Origin: Manihot esculenta
Taxonomy: Eukaryota; Streptophyta; Magnoliopsida; Malpighiales; Euphorbiaceae
DNA length: 64,000 bases
Reading direction: 5' to 3'
NCBI RefSeq assembly: GCF_001659605.2
Contig: NC_035164.2
Location: 16,547,393-16,611,392 of the forward strand
Of this stretch, positions 1-11,415 are shown one piece after another (within the stretch, counting starts at the first letter, position 1; each line of letters begins with the position of its first letter). The translations under genes were made by a program, and so were the position numbers. The notes under the pieces are model-generated. The model did no database searches. It was not told the origin of the DNA and saw only the letters and a list, made by a program, of their open reading frames with translations.

Positions 1-3000
1 AACCCCATAGAGGTAGTGCCTCCACATCTTGAGTGCAAAGATTACTGCTGCCATCTCAAGGTCATGTGTGGGGTAATTCAACTCATGCTTCTTCAGCTGC
101 CTAGAAGCATAAGCAATCACCTTCTCATTCTGCATTAGTACACAACCCAGTCCCACACGGGACGCATCACAAAAGACTGTAAAGTCCTCATCACTAGATG
201 GCAGAGCTAAAACTGGTGCTGAAGTCAACCTCTTCTTAAGCTCTTCAAAACTCTCTTCGCACTGGTCGTTCCACAGAAACTTCTGATTCTTCCTGGTTAG
301 TCTGGTCAGAGGAGCTGCTATCTTTGAGAAGTCCTGAACGAACCTCCTGTAGTAACCTGCCAAACCCAAGAAACTTCTAATCTCTGTCACTGAAGTGGGT
401 CTAGGCCAGTTAGCCACAGTTTCTGTCTTCTTGGGGTCTACCTCAATCCCATTCTCTGACACTACATGCCCCAAGAACGAAATGCTCCTCAGCCAGAACT
501 CACATTTAGAGAACTTGGCATACAAGCCGTGTTCCCTCAAGGTCTGCAAGACCAACCGCAGATGATGGGCATGCTCCTCTACATTCCTGGAATACACTAA
601 GATATCATCTATGAAGACAATAACGAAGTGATCCAGGTATTGACTAAATACTCTATTCATGAGATCCATGAATGCTGCAGGGGCGTTGGTTAACCCGAAC
701 GGCATTACAAGAAACTCAAAATGCCCATATCTGGTCCTGAAAGCTGTCTTTGGCACATCTTCATCCCTTATCCTTAGTTGATGGTACCCCGATCTTAGAT
801 CTATTTTGGAAAAACAACCCGCTCCTGCTAGCTGGTCGAATAGATCATCGATCCTTGGCAAAGGATACCTATTCTTGGTAGTGACTTTGTTCAACTGCCT
901 GTAGTCGATACAAAGTCTAAGGGATCCATCCTTCTTCCTCACAAACAAGACCGGAGCACCCCAATGTGAGGTACTCTGTCGGATGAAGCCCTTTTCTACC
1001 AGCTCCTGCAATTGCTCTTTCAACTCCTTCAACTCGGCTGGGGCCATCCTGTAGGGAGGGATAGAGATCGGTCTAGTTCCAGGCACCAACTCTATCTCGA
1101 ACTCTATCTCCCTAGCAGGTGGTAAACCTGGAAGCTCGTCTGGAAAGACATCCTGAAACTCTCTGACAACTGGCACCGAGGCTGGCTCCCTAACCTGACT
1201 ACTAAGCTCTCTCACATGAGCTAAATACCCCTGACATCCCTTCCTAAGCAACCTACGAGCCTGAAGAGCTGATATCAGACCTCTAGGTGTGCCCCTCTTG
1301 TCTCCTCTGAAGACGACCTCTGACCCGTTCTGATCTCTGAACCTGACTACCTTGTCCCTGCAGTCCAAGGTAGCACCATGGGTAGATAGCCAATCCATCC
1401 CTAGAATGACGTCAAAGTCTGTCAAATCTAGAACCACAAGGTCGGCGGAGAGGCATCTTCCCTCAACAAAAACTGGACTGTACTGGCAGACTGACACTGC
1501 CACTGACGGGTCACACTTGGGTCCACTGACCCATAGGGGACACTCTAACCCAGAGACTATCAGACCCAACCTCTCAACGGCTCTCGGAGCAATAAATGAA
1601 TGAGATGCACCCGGGTCCATTAATGCATACACATCAGAACACCCAATGACGAGATTACCTGACACCACGGTGTTGGATGTGTTAGCCTCCTGCTGTGTCA
1701 TGGTGAAGATCCTGGCTGGAGCTGACGGACCTTCACCTCGGGAACCAGAAGAAGAGGCTACCCCTCTCCCTCTACCTCTGCCACTGCCCTGAGTTGTGGC
1801 TGGAACTGCTGGCTGTGCCACACTACCAGAAGCTGTCTGCTGGGGCTGGCCCATAAAAGGCGCTCTAGGACAATCCCGAGCTATGTGTCCCTCCTATCCA
1901 CATCTGAAACATGTGTTAGTCCCAGCTCGACACACTCCCCTGTGCGGTCTTCCACATCTCTGGCATTCTGTACCATCTGAGCCTGAGCTCGAGCCACCGC
2001 CAAATCCCAGACCGGATTTCAACTTGTTCCAAAACTTATTCTTCTTTGACTTCCTGGTGGTGTTATCCCACCTCTTCTTACCTGAGCTCTGAGAAGAGAA
2101 CCCTGGTCCTCCTCTGCCTGGGGTCTTAACCCCTGAAGACTGGGTCACTGACTGCTTCACTGACCCTTCAACTATAGCACTTGCTTCCATTCTTCGAGCC
2201 ATATCCACCACAGTGTGGAAACTTTCTCTCTCAGCTGACTGAATCAACGAGGAGTACCTGGAATGTAGCTTCATAACATACCTATTGGCTTTCTTCGTAT
2301 CTGTATCTAGAGCTTGCCCTGAAAAAGGCAATAGCTCCAAGAATTTATCTGTGAACTCCTCTACACCCATGTGCTCTGACTGTCTCAGTTGCTCAAACTC
2401 AATCATCTTCAGTTCTCTGGAACTGTCTGGAAAAGCCCATCCAGCGAACTCATTCGCAAATTCTTCCCATGTCATGCCGTCTAATCTCGGGTCCACGTAA
2501 CACTTGAACCATTCCCGTGCCTTCTTGCACTTTAAAGTGAACCCTGCCATCTGAATGGCCCTGCTGTCACTTGCCCCTAGCTCATCAGTTATTGTCTTCA
2601 CCACTCTCAGATACTCAAAGGGGTCATCCCCTGACTTGTATTTGGGAGCATCTAGCTTGAGGTAATCTGTCATCTTTACCTTGCTCCCATCAGCTGAGCT
2701 AGGTCTAGGAGGTTGAGTAACTGGGGCTGCTGGTTCTGTAGGTGGTGGAGGTGGAGGTGCAGCATTCCCCGAGGTGGGGTTTGCCGGGTTTGGATAGAAG
2801 GGTGAGGGTGGATAAGCCGGGTACTGTGTGTAGGGTGGATAGAAAGGTGGATAAGGCATGTAGGTAGGGTAGGGGTTAAAGCTGGAGTAATCCGATGTAC
2901 CTCCCATCGGATACCCTGAACCCTGTGGAAAGGGTGGGTAATGGGGTGGAAAACCATACCCCGAGGCCTGAACGCCTCCCTGGGATTCCCCTGTCCCTTC

Positions 3001-3252
3001 TTCCTCCATGCTCACATCCAGGTTCCCATCCCTCCTCTGATCCTCTCCCATAACCTCCCTCACATCTGAAGAACTTCCTCCTCTATCAGTCCCCCTTCTG
3101 CTAGCATCAAAAGACCTTCTAGGGTCCCTTGACACTCTTTCTCTGTTGGCTCTACAAGACATTGCCCTAGGCAATGTAGGAGGACGGGCGCTCGTGCCCT
3201 CATCCTCAAGTGGCACTCCAGTCAATCGTGCAGATCGATGAGTTCCTCTCAT
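1..3252 (-). pseudogene. gag-pol polyprotein of element A (partial, one premature stop)
   Basis: The start is ATG at 3252 (MRGTHRSARL), the start shared by all copies here and 8-10 bases after a conserved splice acceptor. In order: a basic N-terminus, a Pro/Tyr-rich disordered stretch with PPHY and PPFY, the retrotransposon gag domain, a short CX2CX3HX3C finger, and a CCHC knuckle interrupted by TAG at 1894-1896. The intact copies have CAG (Gln) there. The same frame continues to base 1 through protease (MDPGASHSF), reverse transcriptase (FIDDILVYS) and the start of RNase H. One RT residue before WGAPVLF is His where relatives have Pro. The protein would give capsid, protease and polymerase activities for retrotransposition, but the stop leaves only gag. 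Integrase lies outside the window. Confidence 0.88.
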
Positions 3253-3506
3253 CCTGTTTTCTGAAAAACAGTACACATCATACAAACATTAGCATCATAT
3301 GGTTCATGTGGGCACACATGAACCCTCATCACATATACATCATTCATATCATAGCATATCATTAATGCACATGCATAAAGTCATGGCATTTCACATCATC
3401 ATGCAAGACAGGACTCAACATCCTATCCTAGTGGACATGACCTTCCTATTGTGCTTGACCTTCTATAACATCTATGAGCCCGACACTCTAGGTCCGATCC
3501 CATGAA

Positions 3507-3524
3507 CCTAGGGCTCTGATACCA
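3507..3524 (-). promoter_or_regulatory. primer binding site of element A
   Basis: Read on the minus strand this is TGGTATCAGAGCCCTAGG, whose first 12 bases match the 3' end of plant initiator Met tRNA. It lies three bases inside the 5' LTR, where minus-strand DNA synthesis would be primed. Confidence 0.85.
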
Positions 3525-3527
3525 TTC

Positions 3528-5847
3528 TGTAACGACCCGAAAATCGGACCGCTACCGGCGCTAGGATCCAGATCGGCTTAAGGCCGCCGGGACCCGTAGC
3601 AAGCCTAACATGTAACCTGTAAACCTGTTTAATCCCATACATGATCAACAATCATACATAAAAATTTAAAACTTTTCCTTTAAACATCCAACTCAACCTG
3701 AACATACATGTACATAGTCATGATCATAATCATGATCCCTCTGTGGGATCTCATCAATGCCCCAACGGGCGATACAACATGAGATGAGTTGGCTTAAACA
3801 TAAACATCAATAGACATCAAGATCATGTATCAACAAGGGATTACAATACTCATAGGGTCAAGCACAACTATAACCTCAATATACCTCATTACATAACATA
3901 CTGAATTCTCTTACATTACATCATAGTACAATTGTCATGTCCACAATCTAACTATTACATGAACATACTTCAAAACTCTGGCTAACCTCCTGGTCTACCC
4001 TGTACCTGCACATCTGGGGTTAGGGGAGAGGGGTGAGCTACAAAGCCCAGTGAGCAGAATAGTGAAAACACATATTAAAATTTCATGCCATTATGTAATG
4101 CAACACATCACAACAAATCACATCTCGGATGGTATTGTCACCTATAGTCCTCTACATAGTCCAACTGTGCCGGGACGTAGAATGGGTACAACCGGTCTTT
4201 CTCTTAACATAACATATCATACAGTCCAACTGTGCCAGGGACGTAGAATGGGTATAACCTGGACTTCCTCTTACATCGTGCCAGGGACGTAGAATGGGTA
4301 CAACCTGGACTTCCATACCATATCATGCCATAACATCATCATATCATATGAGGACTAAAGGATCATCCAATAACCAATCCACATCATCAACATCATAAAT
4401 GCAATGCAGCATATTCGTGAATACTAATGCAAACAACCTATTATATCTCATGGCATTCATGATGCATGGGTCATGCTCAAAATTCATATTTCATTTATTT
4501 TAAAACTTAAGGTTTATTCCACTCACCTCTGGCTAGCTCTGACAAACTCTGTAGCAGCTGGCTCACTGCTGAGGTCCTCGGTTCCTCGGGTCCGAACCTA
4601 CACAGGTGGACTCCAATGAGGGACCAAACATACATAAACATAACTCTAACATACTCCCCAAAAACCCCCTAAAACATCATAAAACAACTACATAAAAACA
4701 TGCAAGAAATGGCTGAACAGGGCACTTTCGGCGGCAGGTTCGGCGGCCGAAAGTCCCTCCAGAGCCGAAAGTCAGGCAGGTTCGGCGGCACCTTCGGCGG
4801 CAGAGACTCCCAGACAGAGACGAAACTCATGCATGTTCGGCGGCACCTTCGGCGGCCGAAAGTCCCAGACAGAGACAAAAGTCTCCTTTCGGGGGCAACT
4901 TCGGCATCCGAAAGGCCTGCCTCCACAAGGGGGTTCGGCGGCCGAAAGTCCCTTCGGCGGCCGAACCTGGTTTCTCCCAGAATGGCAGAAACTCAGCTCT
5001 CCTATGCACATTTCGCCTTCCAAGCTCCAATCATGCATACCACTCAACCAAAACATGCATACAAGCTCCTAGGGGCCTCAAACAAGCATATACCCCAACT
5101 ACAACACTTCAAACATACTCAAACATGCCACATTGCTCAAAAATTCCATAAAACCTAACATAGCTCAACTAACTTAAACATGCATTTCTACCCCACAAAA
5201 CTTCATAAAACTTATTTAAAACATACATGGGGCTTAAGATTGGCTCTTACCTCTTGAAGATCGAGAGGAAGACGACCTAAACTTGGAGATCCAAGAAGAT
5301 GAGCTCCTGAGTTCCCAAAGCTCCAAAACTTGATTCAAAAGTTCAAAATCTTCAATGCAAGCTTAAAACTCAAGAAAAATGGTGGGGATTTGAAGGAAAA
5401 ACACTAGATCTGGGGAGAGGGAGGTCGGAAGCTAGCTGTGGCCGAAAATGGGAGAAAGCTCACCCATTTCGGCTAAGTGACCCTTTTATAGGTGGCTGGC
5501 CAGGCCACGTTCGGGGGCCGAACTTGCCTCCGCATGCATGCCATGTTCGGCGGCCGAACTTGACTTTCGGCGGCCGAACCTGAGCTTCCCTCACTCATGC
5601 TTTCGGGGGCCTAACATGCCTCCAAAACGCATGCATGTTCGGCGGCCGAACTTCAGTTTCGGCGGCCGAACCTGGGTTTTCCTCCAAAGACTTTTCATGT
5701 AAAACTCATTAAATTTTTATACTTAAAACCATGAAATGCCTTAAAACATTTTATGAAAACATGATTCTACCCTACTAGAGGCTTCCGACATCCGAGATTC
5801 CACCGGACGGTAGGAATTTAGATACCGGAGTCTAGCCGGGTAGTACA
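3528..5847 (-). repeat. 5' LTR of element A (about 2.3 kb)
   Basis: It begins TGTAACGACCCG and ends GGGTAGTACA (relatives end GGGTATTACA). On the minus strand it holds a TATA box at 5482-5491 and upstream palindrome pairs starting at 5546/5566 and 5638/5658. It also has a palindrome cluster around 4724-4970 and three tandem hairpin units at 4170-4195, 4235-4262 and 4281-4308. Splice-donor-like AG/GTGAGT lies near 4524 and AG/GTAAGAG near 5250. Confidence 0.9.
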
Positions 5848-6391
5848 GGTTGGGTTTCAGAAATTTCTAGTTCTGCTGGGAGAGGAGGTGGTGCAGCATT
5901 CCCTGGATTAGGGTTTGTCGAATTCTAGTAATAAAAAGGTGGAGGTGAAAACATGGGATATGGTGGATATGGTGGGTAGTAGGGAGGATAGGGCATATGT
6001 GAGGGGTACGGGTGGTAACTAGAGAAATCCGATGGACCTCCCATTGAATACTCGGGTCCCTGTGGGTAGGGATGGTACTGAGATGGGTAAGCAAAACCCG
6101 AGGCCTGAGCGCCTCCTTAGATTCTCCCATACCCTCTCCTGAACAACTCACACCCAGACTTCCGTCTCTTCTTTGATCATCCTTCACTATTTCCCTAACA
6201 TCCGCAGACATCCTTCCCAGATCTGTCCTCCTTCTGTTTACATCAAAAGACCTTATAGGGTCCCTTGACATTTCACCTCTATTAGTCCTACTCGACTGTG
6301 CTCTTGATGGAGCGGTAGGGGGAAGGGTATCCATGCCCTCATTCTCAGGTGAAACTCCGGTCAATCATGCAGATTGATATGAGCCTCGCAT
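5848..6391 (-). pseudogene. gag N-terminal fragment of element B
   Basis: ATG at 6391 (MRGS...) follows a conserved acceptor-like TTTTTCAG. A TGA replaces the CGA (Arg) codon of relatives around residue 9. An open stretch then runs from 6364 with the N-terminal gag signature (RDPIRSFDVNRRRTDLGR) and shifts frame in the Pro/Tyr-rich part. The rest was displaced by insertion of A. It is non-functional. Confidence 0.8.
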
Positions 6392-6640
6392 ACTGTCTTC
6401 TGAAAAACAACATATATCACAAAACATTAGCATCATATGGTTCATGTCGTCACACATGAACCCACAACATATTCATAACATATCATTAATGCACATGCAT
6501 AATATCATGGCATTACACATCATCATACATTTGTCAAGACATGATTCTACATCCTATCCTAGTGGACATGATTTTTCCCTAATGTGCTTGTCCTTCTATG
6601 ACATCTATGAGCCCGAACTTTCTAGGTCCGACCATATGAA

Positions 6641-6658
6641 CCTAGGGCTCTGATACCA
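6641..6658 (-). promoter_or_regulatory. primer binding site of element B
   Basis: Minus-strand TGGTATCAGAGCCCTAGG, identical to the sites of A, D and E, three bases from the LTR start. It matches the initiator Met tRNA 3' end. Confidence 0.8.
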
Positions 6659-6661
6659 CTT

Positions 6662-8802
6662 TGTAACGACCCGTAAATCGAACCGCTACCTGCGCTAGGA
6701 TTCAGATCGACTTAAAGTCGCCGAAACCCGTAGCAAGCCTACTATACATCCTGGGTACCTGATAAAATCCCATACATGATCATACATTATCACAAAAACT
6801 TAAACATTTCATGATACCAAGCTCAACCTGTACATGTATCAAAAAGAAAAATATAAAACCCATACTAGAGCCCTCATCAAATGCTCTAGTATGGTTAACA
6901 TCACATGCCTCAAGCTTGGTCCAAACATAACTCATAATTAAAAACTTTTACATACTGATCATGTTAACAGGGATTACAAAGGTAAAGAAAACTAGGGCCA
7001 AGCACAATTCTAATCCATTAAAATTTACATGTCCACACTATACTATTATAAAAACTATACCAGCTACTATGTCGACTTCCCGATGCTATCTTCGATCCTG
7101 CAAACCTGGGTTTAGGGGAAAGGGATAAACTACTAGAGCCTATTGAGCAGAACATAAAAACAGTTTAATAAACATATGCTCGTATAAAATGCGTCACAAC
7201 ACAAACAATTCACATCAAGATGGATTTGTCACCAGTAACCCTCTACATAATCCAATGTCCCCGGCCCTCGACGGAGCTCCTCAGGACTTTCGCTTAAACA
7301 TAACATAACATATCCATATTGCCAGGGGCGTAGAATGGGCATCACCTAGACTTTCCCTTACATATTGCCAGGGGCGTAGAATGGGCCTTACCTGGACTTC
7401 CGTATCGTATCGTATCATATCATCTCGAGGGCTAGTGGGTCATCCAATATCCATCCACATCAACAGTAAATTATGCAATGCATCATATTCGTGAATTCTA
7501 ATGCAAACATCCTAATACATAAACATGGCATTCGTGATGCATGAACATGTTCAAAAGTTTGATTACTTTAAAACCATAGATTAGTTCAGTTGTACTCACC
7601 TTTGGATGACGCTTGCCTAATAATGATGCAGCTATCTTACTGTTAGCCTCTACGGTCTCCCAGGTCCGATCCTACATAGATGGACTCAAATGAGGGACCA
7701 AACATAACTATTACATGACTCTAAAAAACTCCCCAGAAGCCCCCTAAAATATACGAAAACATACATATAAAACAAGTAAAGGAAGGCTGGGCAGGGGACT
7801 TTCGAAAGCAGGTTCGGTGGCCGAAGGTCCCTTACAGATCCGAAAGTCAGGGACTTTTTAAAGCGGGTTTGGCGGCCGAAACTCCACACAGATCCGAAAG
7901 TCAGCAACCTTCAGGGGCAGGTTCGGCGGCCTAAACCCCTTCACAGATCCGAAAGTCCATGCTTTCGGGGGCAGGTTAGGCGGCCAAAAGGCTACCTCCA
8001 CAAGCAGGTTCGGCAGCCGAACCTGGGTTCTCCAGCAAGGCAGAACCCGATTCTACTCTATGTATGCAGCCACCCAAATCTCCAAAAGCATGCATACTCA
8101 CTCAAGCATGCATAAGGGACATAGAAACTAGTCTATTTCCCAACCAACAACAATAAAAACTCATAAGAGCAAACATTCATCAAAACTCAACTTAAACCCT
8201 AAAATTTTAGATCTAACCATTTCATGCATTTTTAACCCTTTGCCCGTTCTTAAAACTTGATTAAAAAATAAGAAAAGCAAGGATCTAGGCTTACCTCTTG
8301 GAGATCAAAAGGTGACAGCAATCCTAACGTAGAGGTGAGGTAAAACGGTCTCCAGAGGTCTCCAAGGTTTCAAAACTGGGATCCAAGCTCAAATCTTCAA
8401 AAACAAGGCAAACCTCATGAATTTTTGAAAGATTTGTAGGAAAACAACAAAATCACAAAGGGAGGGCATGAACCTGCTCTGCCCTAAAATGGAGAGAAAG
8501 CTCTCCCATTTTCAGGCTGAAGGCATCTTATAGGTGGCTGGACGAAACCAACTTCGAGGGTCGAAAGAGGAGGTCCCGCGGCGGCACCACCTTCGGCAGC
8601 CAAACCTTATTTTTCCCCTCCAAAACTATTTTCTTCAAAAATCTTTTCTTTCTTTCTTAAAACCTCAAAATTTTCAAAATTCGTTTTATAAAAACCTTAT
8701 TTTACCCTTTCTAAGGAGATTCCAGCTTCAAGATTCCGGGTTCCAATGGAGATTCCATCGGAAGATTGAAATTCTGACGCCGAAGTCTAGCCGGGTATTA
8801 TA
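6662..8802 (-). repeat. LTR of element B (about 2.1 kb, degraded)
   Basis: Starts TGTAACGACCCG and ends GGGTATTATA, so the terminal CA has decayed. It keeps the family layout in weakened form: two hairpin units near 7320-7400, decayed TTCGG motifs at 7800-8030 and 8550-8600, a TATA-like CTATAAGATG (minus) at 8524-8533, and donor-like sites near 7598 and 8291. Confidence 0.82.
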
Positions 8803-9036
8803 ATAATTAACAATCTCCCACCTGCACTAATGTCAATCATCCATATGTCTAATTCCCTAAGCTTGCATGTGGAAATTATGTCTGTGCTGGAACAAAGTCT
8901 TAGTGAGAGGATCTGCAAGATTCTCATCAGTGAGTACTCGCTTTATCCCTACATCTTTCCTTTCAATGATCTCTATGATAAAATGAAATCGTCTAATTAC
9001 ATGTTTAGATTTTTAATGAGACCTGCGCTCCTTTGC

Positions 9037-9419
9037 TTATGCAATGACTCCATTGTTATCACAGTACAAGGTGACTGGATCAACAATACTAGAAACCACA
9101 CCAAGTTCAAAAATGAACTTCTTGATCAAAACTACCTCTTTTGCTACCTCAAACGCAAATATGTACTCAACTTCAGTTGTAGAATCTGCTATGTTCTCTT
9201 GTTTGAAACTTTTCCAACTCACTGCTCTACCATTTAGAGTAAAAATATAGCCAGATTGAGATTTGCTATCATCAAAAGCAGATTGGAAACTTGCATTTGA
9301 ATCTATGAACTTTGAGTTCATTAATCCCTCTATAAACTATAAAATTATCCTTAGTTCTTCTCAAGTACTTAACATTATTTTTTACACAATCCAGTGGCTT
9401 GACCTAGGTCTGCTTGGAG
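9037..9419 (-). pseudogene. copia-1 RNase H remnant
   Basis: Minus-strand reading shows typical copia RNase H blocks: SKSQSGYIFTLNGRAVSWKS, DSTTEVEYIFAFEVAKE, and CDNNGVIA at the C-terminal end. Toward 9419 the reading continues into the KYLRRTKD block only after frame changes. RNase H would degrade the RNA strand during reverse transcription. It is broken and separated from RT by an inserted LTR fragment. Confidence 0.82.
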
Positions 9420-9525
9420 AAATTTTTTACACTATAAAATTTTCGACATCTGAGAAATTCTGGATTCCAACGGAGATTCCGCTGGAGGTAGGAATTCCGG
9501 TGCCGGGGTCTAGCCGGGTATTACA
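9420..9525 (-). repeat. terminal 106-bp fragment of a Tekay-like LTR
   Basis: The sequence up to GGGTATTACA at 9525 matches the U3 end of the Tekay-like LTRs (GACATC...GATTCC...CCGGGGTCTAGCCGGGTATTACA pattern). The rest of the LTR is absent. It lies inside copia-1 between RNase H and RT, exactly after the CTRTY codons, so it is the leftover of an insertion that was mostly deleted. The left boundary is approximate. Confidence 0.72.
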
Positions 9526-10620
9526 TATATGTTCTAGTGCATAACATCACATACATTATAGATCCTATAGAAAAAGCATATGGAACTCTTTCCATTCTTC
9601 CTCTTTCAACTTGTGTCTTAGGACACATGTCTTTGGAGAGACGAACTCCATGTAACATAGGCATGAGTCCTCTCTTGGATTCCTCCATACTAAACTATTT
9701 TAGCACTTTATCAATAAAAGTGGATTGGGATAATCCTAGCAACTTTCTTGGATCTATCTCCATAGATCTTAATTCCTAGAATACATGCTGCTTCTCCTAA
9801 ATTCTTCATGGAAAAATTTTTAGACAATGAAATCTTTATATATTATAGTAATGGAATGTCATTTCTTCTTATTAATATGTCATCTACATATAAAATAAGA
9901 AATATAACTCCACTCTCACTAACGTTCTTGTAAACATAAGGTTCATCCATATTTCTGACAAAATCAAACTATTTAATTGTTTTATCAAAATGAATGTTCC
10001 AACTTCGCGAAACTTACATAAGTCCATAAATGAACCTTTGCAATTTGCATACCTTATTAGAAAATTTCTTGGATTCAATAGCTTCAGGTTGTGTCATATA
10101 CACATCCTCAAGAAGATTCCAATTTAGGATTGTTGTTTTGACATTCATTTGCCAAATTTCATAATCATGGTATGTTGATATTGAAGTAAAATCCTTATGG
10201 ATATAAGCCTAGCTACTGGTGAAAAGGTTTTATCAAAGTCAACACCTTGTGATCTTTGTCTGTGAACTTTAGCAACTAGTCTAACTTTATACATTTGTAT
10301 ATTGCCTTCCATGTTAGTTTTTTCTTAAGAACCCATTTTCACCTAATGCATTTTATCACTTCAGGTGCATTAAAAAGTCCATACTTAGTTAGTGTGCATG
10401 GAATCCATTTCAGATTTTATTGCTTCAAGCCAATCTGAAGAATTAATGTAAGACATTGCTTCCTCATAGCTGTTAGGCTCATCAGTCATGATTGAAACAT
10501 CGTTATGAGTCTCCACAAGGAGGTCTAACCTCATTGGAGCACGACTCGTCCAAACAGATCTATATGGTAGCACTTTAACTTGTGTTTCCACAATAGATGT
10601 TATAGTTCCTAGTTCTTATT
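9526..10620 (-). pseudogene. copia-1 reverse transcriptase remnant
   Basis: Minus-strand pieces in more than one frame: VPYAFSIGSIMYVMLC near 9560, the catalytic YVDDIL block at about 9880-9897, EDVYMTQPEAIESKKF near 10090, and PNSYEEAMSYINSSDWLEAI at 10400-10480. These are consecutive landmarks of copia RT. Frameshifts and stops exclude function. Confidence 0.82.
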
Positions 10621-10804
10621 CCACTTGGATGTTAGTTTGTGGTTTTTAAACTTCTTCAAGTTTTATCTGACTTCCACTGCTTTCTTTAAGGAAAAACTCT
10701 TTTTTCAGAAAGGTAGAATATTTTGAGACAAACACTTTTCTTTCAATAGGATGGTATAAATAATATCCAATAGTGTCTTTTAGATATCCCACAAACTTAC
10801 ATTT

Positions 10805-11415
10805 ATCTGATTTAGCTCTTAGCTTACAGATATCAAACGCTTCACAAGCGCTTCACATCCCCAAATCTTTATGTGTGATAAGACTTGTTTTTTGTTAGTC
10901 CACATCTCATATGGAGTCTTATCAATAGATTTGGATAGAACTCTATTAAGAAGGTATATCACAGTTTGTAAGGTATAACCCCAAAAGGATAAAGGTAAGT
11001 TTTCAAGACTCATCATGGACCGTACCATATCTAATAAAGTACATTTTCTCCTTTCTAAAACTCCATTGTGTTAAGGTATTCCAGGTGAAGTCCATTATGA
11101 GAGAATCTCATTCTCTATTAGATAATTACGAAACTCCTAACTCAAGAATTCACCACCTCAATCGGATCTAAGTGATTTAATACTTTTTCTAGTTTGTTTC
11201 TCAACTTCATTTCTCAATTCCTTGAAATTTTTAAAAGATTCAGATTTAAATTTCATTAAATACATATAACCACATCTAGTATAGTTATCAATGAATGTAA
11301 TAAAATATGAGTATCCATCTATAGCTTGGGTAGTCATTAGTCCATATACATTTGTATGTATAAGACCCAATAACTCTTGTGACCTTTCACCTTTTTCTTT
11401 AAAAGGTGTTTTGAA
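10805..11415 (-). pseudogene. copia-1 integrase core remnant
   Basis: Two minus-strand blocks: KTPFKEKGERSQELLGLIHT...GYSYFITFIDNYTR (integrase core with the first catalytic Asp region) and MVRSMMSLENLPLSFWGYTL...TPYEMWTNKK (C-terminal half). Homology to copia-2 (42220-42260) ends near 11415, where the zinc-binding end of a LINE is fused. Non-functional. Confidence 0.82.

Larger units (their letters stand above)
1..5847 (-). mobile_element. Tekay-like Ty3/gypsy element A, truncated by the window start
   Basis: The right-hand (5') part of an LTR retrotransposon read on the minus strand. It comprises a 2.3-kb LTR (3528-5847), a primer binding site complement (3507-3524) and gag-pol reaching the window edge. 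Its other LTR must lie to the left of the window. Internal and LTR sequence closely match element E (29543-39487), so A and E belong to one subfamily. A is inserted into the gag gene of element B: related gag sequence resumes directly after the LTR end at 5847. The right-hand copy of the target duplication should be GGTTG (5848-5852); its partner is outside the window. Confidence 0.9.
5848..8802 (-). mobile_element. Tekay-like element B, old and split by element A
   Basis: A gag fragment, primer binding site and one LTR of a diverged relative of A, C, D and E. Its remaining internal region and other LTR should lie left of the window, beyond element A. It is inserted about 10 bp from the end of the copia-1 3' LTR. 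Many substitutions relative to the other copies mark it as the oldest of the Tekay-like elements here. Confidence 0.82.
8803..11415 (-). mobile_element. Ty1/copia remnant (copia-1)
   Basis: Minus-strand copia element missing its 5' part. The last ten bases of a 3' LTR (to CA at 8812) are followed by a polypurine tract complement (8813-8822). RNase H, RT and integrase-core remnants then follow in the Pol order of Ty1/copia. Two later insertions interrupt it: element B in its LTR and a 106-bp gypsy LTR tip at 9420-9525. Homology stops at about 11415, where LINE sequence begins. Confidence 0.82.

Noticed and set aside
4669..5158. Long Gly/Arg/Phe-rich open frames in the LTRs (FGGRFGGRKS-type), recurring in every LTR copy
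   Set aside because: They are translations of the TTCGGCGGCCGAA palindrome arrays and appear in several frames on both strands; there is no start context or homology.
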